Part shown: positions 4,864-6,178 of the stretch, piece after piece | How positions within the stretch are numbered: the first letter of the stretch is position 1 | How the letters are laid out: each line of letters opens with the position of its first letter | Origin: Calditrichia bacterium | Lineage (GTDB): Bacteria > Calditrichota > Calditrichia > RBG-13-44-9 | NCBI GenBank assembly: GCA_026991005.1 | Contig: JALXCH010000266.1 | Coordinates: forward strand, 1-6,178 | Reading direction: 5' to 3' | DNA: 6,178 bases | The notes under the pieces: model-generated | Seen by the model: only the letters and a program-made list of their open reading frames with translations | What the model was told of the DNA's origin: nothing | Database searches by the model: none | Program-made: the position numbers and the translations under genes

Positions 4864-6178
4864 ATGAGTGTACTTACGTTAGCGCGATGGCAGTTTGCCA
4901 TCACCACCGTTTACCACTTCTTTTTTGTACCTCTCACCCTGGGCCTGTCCATTTTTATTGCCATTATGGAAACGGCTTATGTGAAGACAGGCAACGAGAA
5001 GTACAAAAAGATGGCCAAGTTCTGGGGCAAGCTGTTTCTAATCAACTTCGCCATGGGAGTGGTCACAGGTATTGTGCAAGAATTTCAGTTCGGGATGAAC
5101 TGGTCGGAATACTCTCGTTTTGTGGGCGACATTTTCGGTGCTCCTCTGGCTGTGGAAGCGTTGCTGGCCTTCTACCTGGAATCCACCTTTATCGGGGTGT
5201 GGGTATTTGGCTGGGATAAGCTTTCCAAAGGAGTCCATCTGGCTTCTGCCTGGTTATTTGCCATTGGTTCCAACCTCTCGGCACTCTGGATTCTAATTGC
5301 GAACTCTTTTATGCAGGAACCCGTGGGCTTCGTTCTGCGCAACGGCCGTGCGGAAATGACCAATTTCTTCTCTCTTCTTTTCAATCCACACGTCTGGGTG
5401 CAGTTCCCCCATGTGTTTTTCTCCGGCGTAACTCAGGCCGCTTTCTTTGTGCTGGGAATTAGTGCCTACCATCTGTGGAAGAAAAAGGATGACCTGGAGG
5501 TATTTCAGACCTCCTTTAAATGGGCGGCAGTGTACGGCATTATTGGTACGGTGCTGGTCATTCTGGTGGGGCACACTCAGGCTCAGCACATGGTCAAAGT
5601 GCAGCCCATGAAAATGGCAGCCGCCGAAGCCCTGTGGAATAGCGAAGATCCGGCATCTATGTCCCTGTTTACCATTGGAAACGAAGCGGAACGCAAGGAT
5701 GTGTTTGCCATTAAAATTCCCGGGCTCCTCAGCTTCCTGGCCTACAACTCTTTTAGCGGCGAGGTAAAAGGAATTAATCAGATTCAGGAGGAATATGCCC
5801 AGAAATATGCCGACAAATACGGGCCGGATGCTAATTATGTTCCACCCGTAGCCCTCTCTTACTGGACGTTTCGGATTATGGTAGGATTCGGTTTCTTGAT
5901 GCTAATTATGGTGATTGGTGCCCTACTACGGGCGAAAAAAGAAAATTGGGAGTTCACCTACGGCAAGATGAAATGGTACCTGTATGGAATTTTCTTCCCG
6001 CTCATTGCCATCTCTACCGGATGGATTTTCACGGAAATTGCACGTCAGCCCTGGGTGGTGTTTGGTGTGATGCGGGTGGAAGAAGCCGTATCGCTGGCAA
6101 CCAGTGCATTTGAAGTAGGCCTTACTCTGGTGCTCTATACTGTGGTGTACGGTGCTTTAATGGTTGCCGATATTTATC
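4864..6178 (+). CDS. cydA: Cytochrome bd quinol oxidase subunit I (C-terminus beyond window)
   Basis: The first 438 residues of the catalytic subunit of the bd-type terminal oxidase, which oxidises quinol and reduces O2 to water in the inner membrane. Key residues are identified by alignment from memory with E. coli CydA. H18 is the heme b595 ligand (His19). E98 and E106 match Glu99 and Glu107. H183 and M339, in FRIM 336-339, match the heme b558 ligands His186 and Met393, with R337 matching Arg391. Q247, K250 and E255 match the quinol-binding Q-loop residues Gln249, Lys252 and Glu257. E391 precedes the GRQPW-type motif, which here reads ARQPW (393-397). About 54 residues fewer separate the Q-loop start and FRIM than in E. 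coli, so this is a short-Q-loop enzyme. The frame is open to the window edge and lacks only the tail. cydB is expected next but is out of view. The upstream Rrf2 gene probably regulates it. Confidence 0.96.
   Translation, partial: MSVLTLARWQFAITTVYHFFFVPLTLGLSIFIAIMETAYVKTGNEKYKKMAKFWGKLFLINFAMGVVTGIVQEFQFGMNWSEYSRFVGDIFGAPLAVEALLAFYLESTFIGVWVFGWDKLSKGVHLASAWLFAIGSNLSALWILIANSFMQEPVGFVLRNGRAEMTNFFSLLFNPHVWVQFPHVFFSGVTQAAFFVLGISAYHLWKKKDDLEVFQTSFKWAAVYGIIGTVLVILVGHTQAQHMVKVQPMKMAAAEALWNSEDPASMSLFTIGNEAERKDVFAIKIPGLLSFLAYNSFSGEVKGINQIQEEYAQKYADKYGPDANYVPPVALSYWTFRIMVGFGFLMLIMVIGALLRAKKENWEFTYGKMKWYLYGIFFPLIAISTGWIFTEIARQPWVVFGVMRVEEAVSLATSAFEVGLTLVLYTVVYGALMVADIY

Overview
The window reads as ordinary bacterial chromosome of intermediate GC. 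Several genes carry strong AGGAGG-type Shine-Dalgarno sites. The gene mix (an inositol-lipid pair beside rsmI, a MATE pump, and an Rrf2 regulator ahead of cytochrome bd) would fit a bacterium of the Fibrobacterota-Chlorobiota-Bacteroidota neighbourhood, for example a Calditrichota-like lineage. That placement is an impression from gene content and codon style, not a demonstrated assignment.

Left half, all on the minus strand (reading right to left from 3684): a sigma70-like promoter, then rsmI (16S rRNA C1402 2'-O-methyltransferase). rsmI overlaps by 11 bases a CDP-alcohol phosphatidyltransferase with a complete catalytic motif. This is followed by a myo-inositol-1-phosphate synthase (ino1) and a clear Rho-independent terminator at 757-711. 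The synthase makes inositol phosphate from glucose 6-phosphate, and the transferase is well placed to attach it to CDP-diacylglycerol. The pair is therefore a probable phosphatidylinositol (phosphate) pathway. Beyond the terminator, and cut by the left window edge, is the N-terminal half of a MATE-family multidrug/cation antiporter.

Middle (3648-4401): a 754-base divergent intergenic region without a convincing full-length gene. It holds a possible 31-codon ORF with a good ribosome binding site, a degenerate CTATGCCC tandem repeat, and a 10-base-period repeat with strictly phased T4 tracts. It ends in a very AT-rich promoter region.

Right half, plus strand: a promoter whose -10 lies in one arm of a perfect 10-bp inverted repeat drives an Rrf2-family regulator. 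The regulator keeps three cysteines spaced like the Fe-S ligands of IscR/NsrR. Thirty-three bases downstream is cydA, the catalytic subunit of a cytochrome bd quinol oxidase, cut by the right edge after 438 residues. The simplest reading is an autoregulated operon in which an Fe-S sensor adjusts bd oxidase expression to oxygen, nitric oxide or iron-sulfur status.

I did not find CRISPR arrays, tRNA or rRNA genes, or insertion sequences. No single element is clearly an undescribed system. The points most worth checking are the inositol-lipid pair, the Rrf2-cydA unit with its dyad operator, and the repeats in the divergent intergenic region.
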